From Pseudomonas eucalypticola (lineage in GTDB: Bacteria; Pseudomonadota; Gammaproteobacteria; Pseudomonadales; Pseudomonadaceae), in the NCBI RefSeq assembly GCF_013374995.1, contig NZ_CP056030.1, positions 1,396,501-1,460,500 of the forward strand: 64,000 bases of DNA. The letters are read 5' to 3'. The position numbers and the translations under genes are program-made. Of this stretch, positions 8,677 through 17,571 are shown piece after piece. Every line of letters starts with the position of its first letter. The stretch's first letter is position 1. The notes below the pieces were generated by a model. That model made no database searches. It saw only the letters and a list, made by a program, of their open reading frames with translations, and was not told the DNA's origin.

Positions 8677-10035
8677 ATGAACAAGTCCACCGTGGCCCTG
8701 ACCATGGCCCTGGGCGTCATGGCACAGCAGGCTATGGCCGAAGGCTTTCTTGACGACAGCAAGGCGACCCTGAAGCTGCGCAACTATTACATCAACACCG
8801 ACAACCGCGACTCGGCCGCCGCCAAGAATGCCAACTACACCGCTGAATGGGGCCAGGGCTTCCAGCTCGAATACCAATCGGGTTACACCGCCGGCACCGT
8901 CGGCTTCGGCGTGGATGCCATTGGCCTGCTGGGCGTGAAGCTGGACTCCAGCACCGCCAAGCACGGTAACCCTACCGGCACCCTGGACGGCGGTACCGTG
9001 TTCCCGAGCGATGGCAACCAGGCTGCCGACGATTTCGCCAGCCTGGGTCTGACCGCCAAGGCCAAGATCTCCAAGACCGAGCTGAAACTGGGCACCCTGA
9101 TGCCCAAGCTGCCGGTCATCCAGTACAACGATGGTCGTCTGCTGCCGCAAACCTTCCAGGGCGGCCAGATCACCTCGAACGACATCAAGGACCTGACCCT
9201 GACCGCCGGCCAGATCAGCCAGGTCAAGGGGCGTAACTCCAGCAACAACGAGAACCTGTCCATCAGCGGCGCCAACGGCAGTGGCAACAGCAACATTGGC
9301 GAGCGCAGCAACAAGTTCTACTACGCCGGTGCCGACTACAAGATCACCAAGGACCTGCTGGTCCAGTACTACTACGGTGAGCTGGACCAATTCTACAAGC
9401 AGCACTTCCTGGGCCTGGTCCACAACTGGGCCATCGGCCCGGGCGTGCTGAAGTCCGACCTGCGCGTGTTCCACAGCACCGACGACGGCGCCAACGGCAA
9501 CGATGCGGCCTACTACACCACCGGCAACTACAGCGGCGTGGCCAGCGGCAAGGGCCCGGTGGACAACAACCTGTACAGCGGCCTGTTCCTGTACACCGTG
9601 GCCGGCCACACCTTCGGCGGTGGCTACCAGGTCAGCAACGGCAGCTCGGACTTCCCGTGGCTGAACCAGGGCGACGGCTCGTCGAACTACACCATCACCG
9701 ACATGCAGATCCAGAAGTTCGGCCGTGCCGGCGAGCGCACCTGGCAGGCGCGCTACTCGTATGACTTCTCGGCCATCGGCTTCCCTGGCGCTACAGCCGG
9801 CCTGGTGTACCTGCGTGGCGACAACATCGACACCGTGGCCACCAGCGGCGCGGTGGCCGGTTCCGGCCGTTCCGAGTGGGAGCGCGACCTGACCCTGGCC
9901 TACGTCGTACCGCAAGGCACCTTCAAGGGCCTGGGCCTGATGTGGAAAAACGCCATGTGGCGCAACGACATCCCTGGCCAACGCGACCAGGACGAAAACC
10001 GCGTGATCGTGAGCTACTCGATCCCGCTGTTGTAA
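8677..10035 (+). CDS. OprD family outer-membrane porin
   Basis: The protein has 452 residues. A signal peptide ends near AMAEGF (residue about 21) and the mature protein starts with SKATLKLRNYYIN, the first strand typical of the OprD/Opd family. The rest alternates aromatic and small residues as in an 18-strand beta-barrel, with GQISQVKGR and FYYAGADYKI conserved, and ends in a hydrophobic strand (VIVSYSIPLL) as outer-membrane insertion requires. OprD proteins are substrate-selective channels for amino acids, small peptides and aromatic or organic acids. The substrate cannot be told here because no catabolic gene is adjacent. The ribosome site is AAAGGAG, and a strong terminator follows at 10081-10108. 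Confidence 0.9.
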   Translation: MNKSTVALTMALGVMAQQAMAEGFLDDSKATLKLRNYYINTDNRDSAAAKNANYTAEWGQGFQLEYQSGYTAGTVGFGVDAIGLLGVKLDSSTAKHGNPTGTLDGGTVFPSDGNQAADDFASLGLTAKAKISKTELKLGTLMPKLPVIQYNDGRLLPQTFQGGQITSNDIKDLTLTAGQISQVKGRNSSNNENLSISGANGSGNSNIGERSNKFYYAGADYKITKDLLVQYYYGELDQFYKQHFLGLVHNWAIGPGVLKSDLRVFHSTDDGANGNDAAYYTTGNYSGVASGKGPVDNNLYSGLFLYTVAGHTFGGGYQVSNGSSDFPWLNQGDGSSNYTITDMQIQKFGRAGERTWQARYSYDFSAIGFPGATAGLVYLRGDNIDTVATSGAVAGSGRSEWERDLTLAYVVPQGTFKGLGLMWKNAMWRNDIPGQRDQDENRVIVSYSIPLL

Positions 10036-10080
10036 TGCGTTTCAGGTAACACCGTTTTTGCTCATCCGTTAAAGCTCATT

Positions 10081-10108
10081 AGCCCCGCCTGCGTGCGGGG
10101 CTTTTTTT
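10081..10108 (+). terminator. Rho-independent terminator of the porin gene
   Basis: An 8-bp perfect stem, AGCCCCGC (10081-10088)/GCGGGGCT (10095-10102), has a 6-nt loop and runs into a tract of seven T residues. Confidence 0.92.
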
Positions 10109-10190
10109 GCCTGGAATTTTTCATTGCTCGGGAAGGAGGCGACAGCCAACCTGAATATGGCATCCTTGCACTATCCAAGGGGGAAATGCC

Positions 10191-11309
10191 ATGCCACTGC
10201 ACGTCACGCAAAGCCTGGGCGAGGTATCGGCCAGCGACTGGGATGCGTTGTTGCCGATTGATCAGCCCTTCCTGCGCCACGCATTCCTCAGCGCCCTGGA
10301 AGACAGCGGTAGCCTGAGCAAACAGTCGGGCTGGCGCCCAGAGCATTTGCTGCACATCGAAGACGGCCGCTTGATCGCGGCGATGCCGGCCTACCGCAAA
10401 TGGCATTCCTACGGCGAATACATCTTTGACCACGGCTGGGCCGACGCTTGCCGCCGCGCCGGTATCGATTATTACCCCAAACTGCTCTGTGCCGTGCCGT
10501 TCAGCCCGGTCAGCGGCCCGCGGCTGCTGGGTGACGGGCTGGCGCTGTTGCAGGCGGTGCCTGGCTATGTGGAGGTCGAGGCGCTTTCGAGTGCGCACAT
10601 CAACTTCACCGACCCTGCGCTGGATGCCCTGGTCGCCCAGGAGCCCGGCTGGCTGGAGCGCCTGGGGTGCCAATACCACTGGCATAACCGCGGCTACCGG
10701 GACTTCCAGGATTTCCTCGATAGCCTCAGTTCACGCAAGCGCAAGCAAATGCGCAAGGAGCGCGAGCAAGTGGCGGCCCAGGGTTTCGAGTTCGAGTGGC
10801 GCGAAGGCCGCAGCCTGGCCGAGACCGAATGGGATTTCGTGTATGCCTGTTACGCCAATACCTACGCAGTACGCCGCCAGGCACCCTACCTGACCCGGGC
10901 CTTCTTCAGCCTGCTGGCCGAGCGCATGCCCGAGGCTATCCGCGTGGTGTTTGCTCGCCAGGCGGGCCGGCCGGTGGCCATGGCGTTCAGCCTGGTGGGC
11001 GGGGATAGCTTCTATGGCCGTTACTGGGGCTGCCTGGCGGAGTTCGATCGCCTGCATTTCGAGACCTGCTTCTACCAGGGCATGGACTACGCCATTGCCC
11101 AGGGCTACCAGCGCTTCGACGCCGGAGCCCAGGGTGAACACAAGTTGATTCGTGGCTTTGAACCAGTGATTACCCGGTCTTGGCATTACCTCAGCCACCC
11201 AGGGTTGAAGGATGCGGTAGCCGACTTTCTGCAGGAAGAGCGTGCGGGCGTGCGGGCCTATGCCGAGCAGGCGCGCGCGGCGCTGCCCTATCGCCAGACG
11301 GCTGAATGA
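10191..11309 (+). CDS. FemAB-like GNAT-fold acyltransferase (PF04339 type)
   Basis: This 372-residue cytoplasmic protein resembles the peptidogalycan/FemAB-like family found in many proteobacteria. Supporting features are a central basic helix SSRKRKQMRKEREQ, YWGCLAEFDRLHFETC in the C-terminal acyltransferase fold, and the YQRFDAGAQGEHKL segment typical of the family. FemAB proteins transfer aminoacyl groups in cell-wall synthesis, but the role of this bacterial subgroup is not established, so only the fold is assigned. The ATG at 10191 follows AAGGGGGAAATGCC and is preferred over upstream starts. It is a single-gene unit with no obvious partner; the ABC exporter downstream converges on it. 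Confidence 0.75.
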   Translation: MPLHVTQSLGEVSASDWDALLPIDQPFLRHAFLSALEDSGSLSKQSGWRPEHLLHIEDGRLIAAMPAYRKWHSYGEYIFDHGWADACRRAGIDYYPKLLCAVPFSPVSGPRLLGDGLALLQAVPGYVEVEALSSAHINFTDPALDALVAQEPGWLERLGCQYHWHNRGYRDFQDFLDSLSSRKRKQMRKEREQVAAQGFEFEWREGRSLAETEWDFVYACYANTYAVRRQAPYLTRAFFSLLAERMPEAIRVVFARQAGRPVAMAFSLVGGDSFYGRYWGCLAEFDRLHFETCFYQGMDYAIAQGYQRFDAGAQGEHKLIRGFEPVITRSWHYLSHPGLKDAVADFLQEERAGVRAYAEQARAALPYRQTAE

Positions 11310-11378
11310 CCGTAGCAGCGGACCCGGCCGCGTCCCGACCACCGCACCGACCCTGACCCAGCGCATGCGGCTCCAGGG

Positions 11379-13211
11379 TCAATCCATGCCGACGAACCCA
11401 CCCGTCTGATGGTGCCACAGCCGCGCGTACAGCCCCTGATGCGCCAACAGCTCCTGATGGCTACCCAGCTCGACGATCCGACCATGCTCCAGCACCACCA
11501 GCCGGTCCATCTTGGCGATGGTCGACAGGCGGTGGGCGATGGCGATCACGGTTTTGCCCTGCATAAGGGTCTCCAGGCTTTCCTGAATCGCGGCTTCCAC
11601 TTCCGAATCCAGCGCCGACGTCGCTTCGTCCATGATCAGGATCGGTGAATTCTTCAGCAGCACCCGGGCAATCGCGATGCGCTGGCGCTGGCCCCCGGAC
11701 AGTTTCACCCCGCGCTCACCCACGTGGGCGTCCAGCCCCAGGCGGCCCTGGGCATCGGACAGATGGGGGATGAACTCGTCGGCACGGGCCTTGACCACCG
11801 CGTGCCAGAGTTGCTCGTCGCTGGCGCCGGGGCGGCCGTACAACAGGTTCTCGCGAATGGACCGGTGCAACAGCGACGTGTCCTGGGTAATCATGCCGAT
11901 CTGCGCGCGCAGGCTTTCCTGGCTGACATGGGCAATGTCCTGGCCGTCGATGAGAATACGCCCGCCGGGCAGGTCATACAGGCGCAGCAACAGGTTCACC
12001 AAGGTCGATTTGCCGGCGCCCGACGGGCCTATCAGGCCGATCTTCTCGCCGGGGCGAATGTCCAGGGTCAGGCTTTCAATGATCTTGCTGCCCTTGCCAT
12101 AGTGAAAGTCGACGTTCTCGAAACGCACGGCGCCGCGGTCCACTTTCAGCTTCGGTGCGCTTTTCACGTCGGTGACGCTGACCGGCTGGGCGATGGTCTG
12201 CAGGCCATCCTGGACCATCCCTATATTTTCGAAGATGCCGTTGACCACCCACATGATCCAGCCCGACATGTTGACGATACGGATCACCAGGCCCGTCGCC
12301 AGGGCAATGGCGCCCACCGAGATCAGCGACTGGGTCCACAGCCACAAGGCAAGGCCGGTGGTGCCGACGATCAGCAGGCCATTGAGGGCGGTGATGGCCA
12401 CGTCCATGCTGGTGATGACGCGGCTGGCCATCTGCGACTTCTCGGTCTGCTCGGTGATGGCCTCGCGGGCGTAGTGCTGTTCCATGTTGGTGTGGGCGAA
12501 CAGCTTGAGGGTGGCGATGTTGGTGTAGCCGTCGACGATGCGGCCCATGAGCTTGGAGCCAGCGTCGGAGGAAATCACCGAACGTTCCTTCACCCGCGGC
12601 ACGAAGTAGTACAGGGCAATGATGTAGGCCACGATCCAGGCAATCAGCGGGATCATCAGCCGCCAGTCGGCTTCGGCGAACAGGATCAGTGAGCTGACCG
12701 CGTAGATCAGCACGTGCCAGAGCGCGTCCACCGCCTGCACCGACGAGTCGCGCAGGGCGTTGCCGGTCTGCATGATGCGCTGGGCAATGCGCCCGGCGAA
12801 ATCGCTCTGGAAAAAATTCAGGCTCTGCTTGAGCACGTAGTTGTGGTTCTGCCAGCGAATCATGCTGGTCATGCCCGGGCTGATGGTCTGGTGCACCAGC
12901 AGGTCGTGCAGGCCGACGAAAATCGGCCGCAGCACCAGGGCCACCACGGCCATCCAGGCCAGTTCCCCGGCATGGTCGCCGAAGAAATGCACATTGGGCG
13001 CGCCTTGGGCCAGGTCGATGATGCGGCTGAGGTAGTTGAACAGCGCTACTTCGATCAGCGCGCCCACCAGCCCCACCACCAGCAAGGCAGCGAAGCTGGG
13101 CCATACCTGGCGCAGGTAGTACACGTAGAAGGCCAGTACCCGGGTAGGTGGCGCCTCGGTAGGCGCCTCACGGAAGATATCGATCCATTTTTCAAAACGA
13201 CGGTACACCAT
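11379..13211 (-). CDS. ABC exporter, fused permease and ATPase
   Basis: This 610-residue half-transporter has a six-helix membrane domain (about residues 35-330) followed by a nucleotide-binding domain. Walker A GPSGAGKS is at 395-402, the LSGGQ signature at 504-508 and Walker B ILIMDE at 524-529, followed by the H-loop in AIAHRLS. It belongs to the MsbA/multidrug exporter type and should act as a dimer; the substrate is unknown. It is the last gene of a minus-strand run: LysR regulator, alpha/beta hydrolase, cyclophilin, exporter. The same order occurs in P. aeruginosa (PA3225-PA3228, from memory). The gap to the cyclophilin stop is 42 bp. Confidence 0.88.
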   Translation of the reverse strand: MVYRRFEKWIDIFREAPTEAPPTRVLAFYVYYLRQVWPSFAALLVVGLVGALIEVALFNYLSRIIDLAQGAPNVHFFGDHAGELAWMAVVALVLRPIFVGLHDLLVHQTISPGMTSMIRWQNHNYVLKQSLNFFQSDFAGRIAQRIMQTGNALRDSSVQAVDALWHVLIYAVSSLILFAEADWRLMIPLIAWIVAYIIALYYFVPRVKERSVISSDAGSKLMGRIVDGYTNIATLKLFAHTNMEQHYAREAITEQTEKSQMASRVITSMDVAITALNGLLIVGTTGLALWLWTQSLISVGAIALATGLVIRIVNMSGWIMWVVNGIFENIGMVQDGLQTIAQPVSVTDVKSAPKLKVDRGAVRFENVDFHYGKGSKIIESLTLDIRPGEKIGLIGPSGAGKSTLVNLLLRLYDLPGGRILIDGQDIAHVSQESLRAQIGMITQDTSLLHRSIRENLLYGRPGASDEQLWHAVVKARADEFIPHLSDAQGRLGLDAHVGERGVKLSGGQRQRIAIARVLLKNSPILIMDEATSALDSEVEAAIQESLETLMQGKTVIAIAHRLSTIAKMDRLVVLEHGRIVELGSHQELLAHQGLYARLWHHQTGGFVGMD

Positions 13212-13253
13212 GGGGCGAAAGCTCCTGCGTTAAAGGTCCTGGCCTTCAGGCCA

Positions 13254-13817
13254 TCAGTCGACGCGCTTGGCGGACTTGATCAGCACCGGGTCGGAGGGCA
13301 CATCCTGCATGCCCGCCTTGGTGGTGGTCGGGGAGTGCACGATCTGGTCGACGACGTCCATGCCGCTCACGACCTTGCCGAACACGGCATAGCCGAAGTC
13401 GCGGTTGCCGTGGTCGAGGATTTCGTTGTCGTTGACGTTGATGAAGAACTGGCTGGTGGCCGAATTGACAGCCGAAGTACGGGCCATCGACAGGGTGCCG
13501 CGCACGTTCTTGAGGCCGTTGTCAGCTTCGTTCTTGATCGGGTCGCGGGTCTGTTTTTCCTGCATCTGCGGGGTGAAGCCGCCGCCCTGGACCATGAAGC
13601 CCGGGATCACGCGGTGGAAGAGGGTGTTGTTGTAGAACCCGCTGTCCACGTAGGCCAGGAAGTTCTTGCTGCTGATCGGGGCCTTGACCATGTCCAGTTC
13701 GATTTCCACTTTGCCGAAGCTGGTGTCCATCAGCACGTGAGGGTGCTGGGCATCGGCGGCCATCAAGTGGCTGGCGAACATCAGGGAGCAGGCGGCGAGG
13801 GCGATTTTTTTCAGCAT
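13254..13817 (-). CDS. ppiA: Periplasmic peptidyl-prolyl isomerase (cyclophilin A type)
   Basis: The protein has 187 residues with a signal peptide ([14 protein letters not shown], cleavage near residue 20) followed by a single cyclophilin domain. The active-site region [14 protein letters not shown] and the SQFFINV segment are intact. It should isomerise proline bonds of folding proteins in the periplasm, like E. coli PpiA. The start codon lies inside the end of the upstream hydrolase gene (overlap of 7 bases), so translation is probably coupled. Confidence 0.9.
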   Translation of the reverse strand: MLKKIALAACSLMFASHLMAADAQHPHVLMDTSFGKVEIELDMVKAPISSKNFLAYVDSGFYNNTLFHRVIPGFMVQGGGFTPQMQEKQTRDPIKNEADNGLKNVRGTLSMARTSAVNSATSQFFINVNDNEILDHGNRDFGYAVFGKVVSGMDVVDQIVHSPTTTKAGMQDVPSDPVLIKSAKRVD

Positions 13818-14626
13818 GGGACTCGTTGATCCTTGGGGGTGGAGGACACGGCGGCGAGGAAGTCCTTGAGTGTCCGGTTGAAGTGTTCCGGTTGGTCCAG
13901 CGGCGTAGCGTGCCGCGAATCGGTGATGACCGCCAGTCTTGCCTGGGGGATCAGCCTGACGTACTGCTCTTTGAGCGCCACCGGGGTGTAGTCGTGGTCA
14001 GCGCTGATGATTAAGGTGGGACAGCGGATCTGCCCGATGCGTTCCTGCACACCCCAGCCAACGATGGCATTGAAGCTGGCGATGTAGGCGTGTTTGTCGT
14101 TGCGCGCCCAGCGCTCGCTGATCATGCGCCGCAGGTCGGCCTGTTCCGGCCGAGGGAACAGTGACTGGCCCAGGCCCCGGCCAATGGCCCCCATGCTCAC
14201 CAGGTGCATCAGGCTCCAGCGCTTGAACCACTGCCAGTAGTCCAGGGGCTTGCGCAGCTTCACTTCCGGGGCACTGTTGACGATGGTCAGGCTGCGCAGC
14301 AGGGCGGGGTGGTCCACCGCCATCTGGAAGCCCGTCATGCCGCCCATGGACAAGCCCACATAATGAACGGGGCCGGTAGCCAGGCGCTCGAGCAAGGCGG
14401 CGAGGTCGGCGGCGAAGCCGGCGATACTGTAGCGTTCGCGGGGTTTTTCCGAACGGCCATGGCCGCGCAGGTCGACCACGATCACGCGATAGCAGGGCGC
14501 CAGGGCCGGTACCTGGTATTCCCAGTCCTGGGCGCTGGAGCCCAGGCCGTGGACCAGCAGCAGGGGCTCACCCTGGCCGTACTCTTCGTAGTGCAGTGTG
14601 CAACCGTCATGTTCGAAAAAGGCCAT
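13811..14626 (-). CDS. Alpha/beta hydrolase
   Basis: The frame extends to 14812, but the first 62 codons read as low-complexity out-of-frame sequence from the LysR gene. The ATG at 14626 starts a normal family N-terminus ([19 protein letters not shown]), giving 271 residues. The oxyanion motif HG is at 26-27, the nucleophile elbow GLSMGG has Ser93, the acidic residue is probably in ADHDYTP and the catalytic His in [10 protein letters not shown]. The fold includes esterases, lactonases and ring-cleavage product hydrolases, so the substrate is undetermined. It sits between a LysR gene (13 bp upstream) and ppiA (7-bp overlap), in an apparent operon. Confidence 0.85.
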   Translation of the reverse strand: MAFFEHDGCTLHYEEYGQGEPLLLVHGLGSSAQDWEYQVPALAPCYRVIVVDLRGHGRSEKPRERYSIAGFAADLAALLERLATGPVHYVGLSMGGMTGFQMAVDHPALLRSLTIVNSAPEVKLRKPLDYWQWFKRWSLMHLVSMGAIGRGLGQSLFPRPEQADLRRMISERWARNDKHAYIASFNAIVGWGVQERIGQIRCPTLIISADHDYTPVALKEQYVRLIPQARLAVITDSRHATPLDQPEHFNRTLKDFLAAVSSTPKDQRVPC

Positions 14627-14639
14627 GGCGACAATCCTG

Positions 14640-15566
14640 TCAGGCGGGTTGAGGGGCGGCGAAGGGGGTATCCAGGGGCGCGGTGTCGAACTGGCGCAGC
14701 AGTTCCACCAGGATCTGCGTGGCCGGGCCCAGGGGCTTGTCTTTGTTGGAGTAAAGGTAGAACACCGGATGGCGGCTGCCGCCTTGTTCCAGTGGCAATG
14801 GCTTGAGCACATTTTCCCGCAGCTGCCGTTCGATCAGGTGGCGCGGCAGCCAGGCGAAGCCCAGCCCCGAGCCGACGAACGTCGCGGCCGTGGCCAGGCT
14901 GCCCACTGTCCAGCGCTGCTCGGCGCCCAGCCAGCCGACGTCCTGGGGTTGCCGGCGACCGCTGTCGCGGATCACCACCTGCAACTGGCTTTCCAGGTCC
15001 TGGAAGCTCAAGGGGCGGTTGAGGCGATGCAGGGCATGGTCGGGGTGGGCCACGGCAACGAATTCCACGGCGCTCATTTCGGTGCCCAGGTAGCCAGCGA
15101 TGGCGTACCCGCTGATCGCCAGATCGGCGACGCCCTCGGTCAGCACTTCATCCACCCCGGAGAGTACTTCTTCGCGCAGGCGCACGCGGCAGCCGCGGCT
15201 CTGCGGCATGAACGCGGTGAGCGCGCGCACCAGGCGGGCACTGGGGTAGGCGGCATCGACCACCAGGCGCACCTCGGCCTCCCAGCCTTGCTCCATGTGG
15301 TGGGCAAGGTCTTCCAGCTGGCTGGCGTTTTTCACCAGTTGTCGCGAACGGCGCAGCAGCACGCCGCCCGCTTCGGTGAGCACCGCCTTGCGCCCGTCGA
15401 TGCGCAGCAGCGGCACGCCGAGCTGGTCCTGCATGCGCGCCACGGTATAGCTGACCGACGACTGGGAACGGTGCAAGGCTTCGGCGGCCTGGGCAAACCC
15501 GCCATGGTCGACCACCGCCTGCAGGGTTCGCCACTGATCCAGGGTAACGCGGGGCGCTTTCATCAT
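14640..15566 (-). CDS. LysR family transcriptional regulator
   Basis: This 308-residue protein has an N-terminal winged helix-turn-helix (about residues 5-65, including GGFAQAAEALHRSQSSVSYT) and a C-terminal periplasmic-binding-like effector domain. The gene begins with two ATG codons after an AGGAGCCG ribosome site; the first is used here. It is followed within 13 bp by the alpha/beta hydrolase gene, so it may be co-transcribed with the genes it controls. A dyad in the 47-bp gap to the divergent small gene (15588-15611) is a candidate operator. The effector is unknown. Confidence 0.88.
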   Translation of the reverse strand: MMKAPRVTLDQWRTLQAVVDHGGFAQAAEALHRSQSSVSYTVARMQDQLGVPLLRIDGRKAVLTEAGGVLLRRSRQLVKNASQLEDLAHHMEQGWEAEVRLVVDAAYPSARLVRALTAFMPQSRGCRVRLREEVLSGVDEVLTEGVADLAISGYAIAGYLGTEMSAVEFVAVAHPDHALHRLNRPLSFQDLESQLQVVIRDSGRRQPQDVGWLGAEQRWTVGSLATAATFVGSGLGFAWLPRHLIERQLRENVLKPLPLEQGGSRHPVFYLYSNKDKPLGPATQILVELLRQFDTAPLDTPFAAPQPA

Positions 15567-15587
15567 CGGCTCCTGATGTCCTAAGCT

Positions 15588-15611
15588 GGCAGTTCCATCG
15601 TGGAGACTGCC
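15588..15611. promoter_or_regulatory. Dyad between LysR gene and divergent small gene
   Basis: GGCAGTTCCA (15588-15597) faces TGGAGACTGCC (15601-15611), an inverted repeat with a one-base indel. It occupies most of the short divergent intergenic region, where a LysR-type autoregulatory site would be expected. No experimental site is known to me for this regulator. Confidence 0.4.
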
Positions 15612-15613
15612 GA

Positions 15614-15928
15614 ATGAAAAGTTGCTGTGCGCTCTTGCTGACGCTGTTGCCGTTCACTGCCTTTGCCTACCCCATCGAGGTGGAGAAGCACCTGGCCGGA
15701 ACGGGCATTTCCTTCACTACCGATGACACCGCTGGCGACATGGGCGCCATCACCTTGCGCAATGATGGCCCCCAGGCCGCGCAATGCACGGTGGAGTTCC
15801 GCAACGGGCCGGAAGCGCCACGCGTGCGCAGGGCGAGCGTGGAGCCCGGCAAGAGTGCCACGGTGTTGCAGCGGTTCAATCGGGACATTCTCAAGCTGCG
15901 GCTGAAGGTGACCTGTGAAGCCTCCTAG
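15614..15928 (+). CDS. Small secreted protein of unknown function
   Basis: The 104-residue product begins with a clear signal peptide (MKSCCALLLTLLPFTAFA, cleavage near residue 18). The mature part is a compact beta-rich domain of about 85 residues. Phrases such as GAITLRNDG and CTVEFRNGPEAPRVRRA suggest an immunoglobulin-like fold for a periplasmic protein. Two cysteines in the mature part could form a disulfide. It is divergent from the LysR gene and its reading frame and composition look genuinely coding. Function unknown. Confidence 0.7.
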   Translation: MKSCCALLLTLLPFTAFAYPIEVEKHLAGTGISFTTDDTAGDMGAITLRNDGPQAAQCTVEFRNGPEAPRVRRASVEPGKSATVLQRFNRDILKLRLKVTCEAS

Positions 15929-15964
15929 GGGGGCTTCTGAAAGAGTAGAGGAATGACCGTACAA

Positions 15965-15979
15965 ATCAACTTAGTTGAT
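15965..15979. promoter_or_regulatory. Perfect 15-bp palindrome upstream of the EamA gene
   Basis: ATCAACT-T-AGTTGAT is a perfect inverted repeat with a one-base centre, in an A/T-rich 247-bp gap about 196 bp before the transporter ATG. Its size and symmetry suit a dimeric regulator, possibly the Lrp/AsnC protein encoded just downstream, but it differs from the palindrome at 22460-22474. Confidence 0.4.
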
Positions 15980-16175
15980 GGATTAGTGGTCGTTTTCGAG
16001 ATTTTTTATCAGCTTGGTGTCGCTGGAAGGGGCCGATTCGAGGCTTTCTGCGTTATCGAGACCGAGCGCCGCGCCGGCGGCCCCCCTAGGCAAACACCCC
16101 TGGCCCACACCAATCAGGGATTGCCCACCCCCGCCCAACCCGTTAAGGTCGCCGCCTCTAAGGCAAGGGGCACCC

Positions 16176-17033
16176 ATGGGCTATCTACTTCTGGTTACAT
16201 TGATTCAGGCGTTTTCCTTCAACCTCATCGGCGTGTACCTCGCCGGCCACGTCGACAGCTATTTCGCCGTGGTGGCGCGGGTGGTGATCGCCGGCCTGGT
16301 GTTCATTCCCTTGACCCGCTGGCGGCGGGTGGAGCCCGCCTTTCTGCGCTCGATGCTGGTGATCGGCGCCTTGCAGTTCGGCGTTACCTACGTGTGCCTG
16401 TACCTGAGCTTCCGAGTGCTTACGGTGCCCGAAGTGCTGCTGTTCACCATACTCACGCCCCTGCACGTGACCTTGATCGAAGATGCCCTCAACCGTCGCT
16501 TCAACGCCTGGGCACTGCTGGCGGCCGTGGTGGCGGTGGCGGGTGCGGCCATCATCCGTTTCGACCGGGTGAACCCGGATTTCTTCATGGGCTTTTTGCT
16601 GCTGCAACTGGCGAACTTCACCTATGCTGCTGGCCAGGTGCTATATAAGCGTCTGGTCGCCCGCTACCCCAGTGATGAACCGCAGTACCGTCGCTTCGGT
16701 TATTTCTTCGTTGGCGCGTTGCTGGTGGCCTTGCCGGCGTTCCTGGCGTTCGGTAACCCCCACCACCTGCCGGAAACCTCGCTGCAGTGGGGGGTGTTGG
16801 TGTTTCTCGGTCTGGTGGCCACGGCGTTGGGCATGTACGCATGGAACAAGGGCGCCAGCCAGGTCAGCGCCGCGACGCTGGCCGTGATGAACAACTTGCA
16901 CATCCCCACGGGGTTGCTGCTCAACTTGCTGATCTGGAATCAGAGCGAACCGTTGGGGCGCCTGGCGCTGGGCGGCGTGGTCATCCTGGGGTCGCTGTGG
17001 ATCAGCCGACGCGGTATGGCGACCAGCCGGTAG
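16176..17033 (+). CDS. EamA/DMT family transporter
   Basis: The open frame begins at 16014, but the family N-terminus (MGYLLLVTLIQAFSFNLIGVY) starts at the ATG at 16176, giving 285 residues. It has about ten hydrophobic segments in two EamA repeats, with a basic C-terminus. DMT carriers of this type move amino acids, amines, carboxylates or vitamins, often outward. An Lrp/AsnC gene follows by 118 bp on the same strand, a pairing common for amino-acid exporters. It lies next to the SznF-like operon and could handle a precursor or product, but this is only positional inference. Confidence 0.82.
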   Translation: MGYLLLVTLIQAFSFNLIGVYLAGHVDSYFAVVARVVIAGLVFIPLTRWRRVEPAFLRSMLVIGALQFGVTYVCLYLSFRVLTVPEVLLFTILTPLHVTLIEDALNRRFNAWALLAAVVAVAGAAIIRFDRVNPDFFMGFLLLQLANFTYAAGQVLYKRLVARYPSDEPQYRRFGYFFVGALLVALPAFLAFGNPHHLPETSLQWGVLVFLGLVATALGMYAWNKGASQVSAATLAVMNNLHIPTGLLLNLLIWNQSEPLGRLALGGVVILGSLWISRRGMATSR

Positions 17034-17151
17034 GTGTGTTGTATCGAGTTACCTTTTGCCCGGCGAGCGCACCGCCGCAGCCGTGGCAAAATCGTCAGGG
17101 CCAGCGCCCGTGAAAGTGTGGATCGAGGGGTGTGCCTGCAGGGGCGTGAAG

Positions 17152-17568
17152 ATGGACAAGGTCGACAAGCAGATCATCGCCGCATTGCAAGAAGACGCCA
17201 GGGTCAGCCTGGCGCAACTGTCGCGCCAGGTGCACAAGTCGCGCACGGCGGTGGAGGCTCGCGTCCAGAAGCTGATCGACAATGGCGTGATCCTCGGTTT
17301 CACCATCAACGTGGCCAAGCCCGAGCAATCCGAACAGACGGCGTTCCTGATGCTGACCTTGCATGGCAACGTCTGCCACCTGGTGTTTCCGCAGATTCAC
17401 GCCTACAGCGAAATCATCCATGCCTATTCGCTGTTCGGCGACACCGACATGATGTTGCAGGTCAGCTATCAGCAATTCGAGGAACTGATGGTCCTGAAGG
17501 ACAACCTCATGGCCCTCGAACACGTGGCTGACGTGGTCATCAACCCTGTGCTCAAGGCCTGGCGCTGA
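17152..17568 (+). CDS. Lrp/AsnC family transcriptional regulator
   Basis: This 138-residue protein starts at the ATG at 17152 after AGGGGCG; an in-frame TTG at 17056 is unlikely. An N-terminal helix-turn-helix of Lrp type (VDKQIIAALQEDARVSLAQL, then SRTAVEARVQKL) precedes a RAM/AsnC ligand domain (about residues 65-135). Lrp-type proteins sense amino acids and form octamers. The gene converges tail-to-tail with the SznF-like operon, with three bases between the stop codons. A 15-bp palindrome resembling the E. coli Lrp consensus lies upstream of that operon (22460-22474), so it is a good candidate for its regulator. Confidence 0.87.
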   Translation: MDKVDKQIIAALQEDARVSLAQLSRQVHKSRTAVEARVQKLIDNGVILGFTINVAKPEQSEQTAFLMLTLHGNVCHLVFPQIHAYSEIIHAYSLFGDTDMMLQVSYQQFEELMVLKDNLMALEHVADVVINPVLKAWR

Positions 17569-17571
17569 CCT

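Noticed and set aside
8674..9981. 435-codon minus-strand frame opposite the porin gene
   Set aside because: It is an antisense frame of a well-supported OprD gene; its Val/Gly/Ala-rich translation is typical of a shadow.
12714..13829. 371-codon plus-strand frame opposite the ABC exporter and ppiA
   Set aside because: It spans two real minus-strand genes and their gap and is rich in His, Val and Gln, as shadows of high-GC genes are.
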